Part shown: piece by piece, positions 54,501 to 60,500 of the stretch | How positions within the stretch are numbered: position 1 is the first letter of the stretch | How the letters are laid out: each line of letters begins with the position of its first letter | Assembly (NCBI GenBank): GCA_032433765.1 | Contig: JAVIAB010000160.1 | Location: forward strand, 35,001,702 to 35,065,701 | Origin: Megaustenia siamemsis | Lineage: Eukaryota; Mollusca; Gastropoda; Stylommatophora; Ariophantidae | Reading direction: 5' to 3' | DNA length: 64,000 nucleotides | The notes under the pieces: model-generated | Databases searched by the model: none | Told to the model about the DNA's origin: nothing | What the model saw: the letters and a program-made list of their open reading frames with translations, nothing else | Made by a program: the position numbers and the translations under genes

Positions 54501-57500
54501 ATTTGGTTTAAAATTACCATCCAGGATTCTCAAAGATATTCCTTAAAATGGTGGTTGGTGTGTGAGTTCCATAGTAGCCCTGTCCAATGTAACTTCTCCA
54601 TATTTGGTTCTCTGCTGCAATATTCCTAAGACGAGAGATGAGATCATGTTCCCCTGGAAGACAATGTAAAGTTGAAACAATAATAACATATAGAGAATTT
54701 ATTAAAGTAATTAAAAATGTAATGTAGTCTACATAGGAGAGTATAACAGTGGCCACGAAGCATGTATCTCTAAGTTACTATTACTAAATAAATGTCTCTG
54801 CTCTATGTTATTTTAGATATAAAATTGAACTGTTCTAGCTGACTATATTATCCTTCTTGACGCTTCTATAAATAGTTATCACTAATTTGCTTGTTGAAGA
54901 TGGCCACTCTCATGCTTGTTTATATTTCACAGTGCTAATAAATATAGACAGCCATTGGCTGAAAGAAGTGAACAACTCATAGCTGACTGTCTGGATCACT
55001 GAACAGGAGCTGATCAAGAGTTTAATCTACTTTCCCTGCAGTGGTCTTTGAAATAGAGTAACTAATCTGACTGAGTGAGAATTTTGTGTATCATTTTTTT
55101 CTTATTTTTCATAAAGGAAGTCATATGCTCCAGGTGTCCTCACCACACAGGCAGATATTCTCCAACTTCAGGACTGCTCTCACTTTTTATTGTAGAGAGT
55201 TTTGAAGTTTTGGGTAGGCTGTTTCCTAAAAATTTAGCCTGTCAGCAGCCACTTTTGGTCTTTTTTTTTTCAATTTCCAACTGCCAGGGTTCTTTAACAT
55301 GTGCATTATGCACACATAACTTTCCAATTCTGCTGCTATCTCAACGGGATAAACATAGGATCTCATTACCCAGTGATCAGGGAAGGGTAAAGCCTTCATG
55401 TAATAATGGATTTGATTTTTGACAAATTTATATTGCCTGTAGTGGGATTTGAACTCATAACCTTCTTGTCAAGAGGACAATGTCTTTTACCTCTAAACCA
55501 CCCAGACATTTAAAAGGGTGTAGATGTGTTGTACCACATTTTACAGAGCCTTTCACTCCAACATTAGAAAGACATTTCTGGACACTAGGTCGCTTTCCTT
55601 CTAGATCCTTACTAGCTTGGCCAGGTCTAGTTCACGGATCATGGCACAAGCTGTTAGCTAGGAGTCACTGACCACTCTCAGTCCAGATGCTGATTAGACA
55701 CATTGATCCAGGTCACTGCTGTTTATTTTTTGGTCTAAAAGTAGTATTTTAGTTATAATTTTATAAAGTGTACAGCAATTATGGATAAAGATGTCTTGAG
55801 CCTACTACATTCACCTCATTCTTAAAACTTATATTTTATGGAAGTGGTTTGAATTTGTGACACCACATACAAATTGTAAAAATTCTAGCTAAAGTAAATA
55901 TTTATGTATGAATGATATTTTTAGTGGCTAAAAGACATAAAAAAGATCAAAGATCTGCAAATTTAAGAGTTTCTGGGGTATACCATTTTTAGCCAGAAAG
56001 TTTTACATTTTTACTTACAGTTTCTTCTAATCACTTTGTGTGTACAAAGGAGCCAGTAGTGGGGTTTAACATGCACTCTAACAAGGTATGATGACAGCTT
56101 CACAAAAAACGAACACAAAAAAATACTAATGTTTCAGCCCACAAGCGGCCTTCATCAGAGAATGAGGACAACGATTACAAACGATGAGGCACAGATAAAT
56201 ACTACTTCATCTAGGATGATAAGGACTGGTAAGTGAAGGAGAAGTGGACATGGGGATAAGAGATGAGATATTGATACAAGAGAGAGATGTGCTACATGTT
56301 GGAGGATAGGTAAAATGTGGGAATATGAAAGTATAGGTACAAAATGATTATATATCAAAATAGACCTTGAATGTACAAAGTAGAAACGTATATTTTATCA
56401 TCACAAGACACAAGTAAACAATGTTATTGACTAAAATATCAATGACAAACAAATGTGTGATACTTTGTTTCTCTGACTAATTTCAATTTCTTTGTCTCTA
56501 TTGTCACTCACTAATCAACACACAGAAGATAGTATGACCTCATGTTAATCCTAAAAAATATCTAGCTCAAGGTCCACCCCAAGCCTTAATGCAGTTCAAC
56601 TAAAAGTACAATGTTATGTAAACATGAAAATCATAACTAACATGGCTGGTATCTAACCCAGATTTGTACCCGGGGACCTCTGGAAGAATATTCTTTCACA
56701 AGCACACTATAATCATGTGTCTCCTGCACTCTCTCATAAAAACATTGAATCTGTTGTGGCACAGTTTACAGTAAGGCCATAACATACCTACGTAGTGTTT
56801 TGGCACACACATCAAACACTAATATTTTGTTGCACGTGATTTATTTGCCAGCCTCATCACAAACTTGTTCTTTATGACATGATAGAAGATGCACTTATAA
56901 TCCAAGACCTACACTAAAAAATTAGTCTATTTTGGTCTATTTGATTTATTTTAATCATAAACTGGTTCTTCTTCAAGGAACTTATTTCCTGGGATAAATG
57001 TACTTGCCATGTCTTGTGGTGAATGAATAAAACAATGCTAAAAATGTAAAGTAAAGTACCCCCTTGTCACGTCATGGTGTATAGGGAATATGGTGTTAGT
57101 GACCATCAATTTTACAGACCTTCGGCACATGATTTTTGGGGTAATGTGGTCGGTATTACGCCCGTGCCGCTTTACTTTCCCAGAAAAAAATCCAGTACCC
57201 ATTAAAGGCTGGGTGAACTGGAAGCCGTCGGTTGGGATCGAACCCTACCTCTTGTCCTTTGTAGTCCAGTTCATTAACCACTGAGCTATCGTGCCTCCCA
57301 AAACAATGCTAGTGCCTACATTCTTTCATGACCATCAGTGCCTACATTCTTTCATGACCATCAACTCATTTATGAATGGTGGGTTAAAATGATGCTAGGT
57401 TATCTTGCTGTCAGAGATAAAATTTATGGTATTCATTTGATTGGGTCTAATGACCTGTAGTGGACCAATGAAACTTGTGTCGTAAATGGGTATTGAACCA

Positions 57501-60500
57501 CCAACAAGTGCTGGCAACAAAAATCAGAACATAGAATAAACTGTGAATGATCAAACAATTAAAGAGTGCTGGACGAGGCTGTGTATAACCACGACCAGAT
57601 TTAATATATTTAGTACAGAACATTAACATAATGACAGACGACAGACAATAAAACAAGTGGAGGAATTTAAATATCTAGGAAGTTTATTGATGAGCGACAG
57701 TTCAAAAGCAGTAGAAATAGATTCAAGATACAGCAAAACTCGGCAAATCACCGGACAACTGTCACCACTATTGTCCAACAAAGAAATAACTCTAAAGGCA
57801 AAACGGACACTCAACAATACAATATTCATCCCAACTCTGCACTACCAATACCAGACCTGGAACTTAAGACTCAAGAACAACAAGTAAAATAACCCTTACT
57901 GAGATGAAATGTGTCCGGCGAAACGGCTAGACAGATAAGATCAGAAATGAAGAACTGAGAAAAAAGCTATGAATAATTCCCGCTATAGAATGCATAAGAA
58001 ACAACAGATAAATGGTTTGACCCCATGATAAGACAGAAAGACCAAAACAGCACAACGAGCCTCTAATAAACGTCGCAAGAACACCAGACTCATGGGCCGA
58101 CCAGGAAAAAAAATGGATTGATGGAATATTAGAAACACTAGGAAACAGAGCAGCAGAAGAGGCCACCAGAAGAACAAAAGCTCGAAAATGATATATCCCC
58201 TCCATGCTGAAAGATAAATGAGGAAGGAAAGAGGGAAGCGATAATACTGTATAGTGAGATTATACTAAGGTCCATGAAAGATATATCAGGAATATCGGTC
58301 AAGGGTCACATTATAAACAACCTGAGGCATGTTGGTGAATCTTAATCAGGAAAAAATGTAAATGTTTTAATTTGTGTGTGTGTGTTTTTATTGTTTGTTC
58401 CTGATGAAGGCCTATTGAGCCGAAACGTTGTTTAGTCTGTGTCGTCCACTTGTCACGTAAAGCTTCTTACATACCTTTTTTTATTTTTTAATTTTTCCTG
58501 AATCTTAATCACTAAGAGTGGAAATTAGCTACAGGAATTAATTAACATTATAGTGGTAGACGAAGATGAAATGTGTTAGACGAATGACAGGAAAGAGCCT
58601 GAGAGACAAGATAAAAAATGAAGAACTGATAAAAAAGCTAAGAATAACCCCCGTCATAGAGTATATAAAGAAACAACAGATAAAATGGTTTGGCCACGTG
58701 ACAAGGCAGAGTGATCAAAACAACACGAGCCCAAAATAAATGTTGCGAGAACACCAGACCCAAGGGTCGACCACGAAAAAGATGGATCGACGGAATATTA
58801 AAAACACTAGGTAACATAACAGCAGCAGAGGTGAACAGAAGAGCAAAAAACCGCTAATTTTATCTCCCCTCGACTCTGAAAGACAAATGAGGAATGGAAG
58901 AAGAAGAAGATAGTGGTGGAAAGCAAAATTAGAGGCACTAGCCTCAACAGCAAAAACACATAAATAATGGACATAATAAAGGACCTCCTAAATGCGCAAT
59001 TAAAGTAAATTAGACAATATTAATAAAACAAATAACATTAATTATTATCATGAATACTAATAATACAATATGGTCAAAACAGCATCTGTGTTTGCGTTAT
59101 TTCCCAGTGCATTGTCAGTCTTAACAAGCAATTTATTTATGACACCTCCCTAGTCTACACAGTGCATGCTGTTACTTAGAGAAGGCCATTATTCATGGGC
59201 ACTGAAAGTTCAGATAGTACCTGGCATAAGAATTCCTTTAATTATTTACGTAATAAAAGATTACGCTTCAATAATAACTAGATCAGTTTCTAGAGGTCAT
59301 AACCAGAACTAACCTATTTTGTTGTTATGCTGAATATTGAGATAAACCTTTATCTTCGGCCCGTAATTTCCATACTTTTGAGTAACATCATAAACAGTTG
59401 TATATTCTACAGGCCCTATGATGACAGAACATTAGAATTCATGCGACTACAAATGATGAGAGTAAGGAGGAAATTATTACTAAAGGCATGCATGTTTCTG
59501 TTTTCTCCATTTATATCCTTCTACAATTAAATACAATGCTTCCTTTAATCTCTCCAATGTTCGCTTTAATTTATCTGCACAATTAATGTGTATTTTATTT
59601 AGTAATGACGGAATAATTTTTCTTGACATTTTGATGTGAGGACTAAAATAACAATCAAAATAAAGTATGGTTGTCTAATGCTTCTTTGAATTGTTCTTAT
59701 GATATTCGAGAATGTTTCATTTAAGATATTGCAAATCTTTGGCATATTCCATCACTCGTTATGGCTGAGATAGGAACCAACTCGTTGTCTGAGCATCTGC
59801 TCATGACAAGAATCTTATATTCTCCGGTCCTTCTAAGTCTTCCACTGTAAGTTGTACTCGTGGTTGGAATTTTAAAAATACTCCCACCTCCCGGTCGACC
59901 CAACCGCTGGCAGAAAAGGGTACCAGGGTATTACTCTGGGAACTTGAGGAATGCCGCCTCACATCGTGAGTTTCGATGCTTGAAGCGACACTACCCAAAA
60001 ATCTCCAAACACTTCTGGATAGGCGGCCGAGCACATATGGGCTTAGTACTCGCGTACTAAGACGTTGATTCAAGTCTCCTACTTTACCTTTATGTAACAA
60101 ATGACGGTTTCAAACAGTTAAAAAAAAAAGAAATAATAATAATAAGTATTTAACACAATTCGGAAGAAAACAAATGTCATTTTTAGGACACCCGTAAAGA
60201 AACACGATAACATATTGTAAGTCATCTTTGAGTTGGAAAAACACAAGGCAAACGAGGCATGGGTATGCAAAGACTAAAGTGGGTTGTCAAAATCATAAGA
60301 TTTAAAAAAATAATCTATTCTACCACGCACTATCAAGACAAGAGACTGGCGCTCCGTGGTTAGTCAATCTACCATACAGATACGGCACAAGATGATTGTA
60401 AATCGCTGCAATGCGCATGCTCGGCGACATCGCTAACACACTCTCGCCCTGTCGTGTGCACGAGAGACCCACAATGCAGCCACGCAGTGAGCCACAATAT

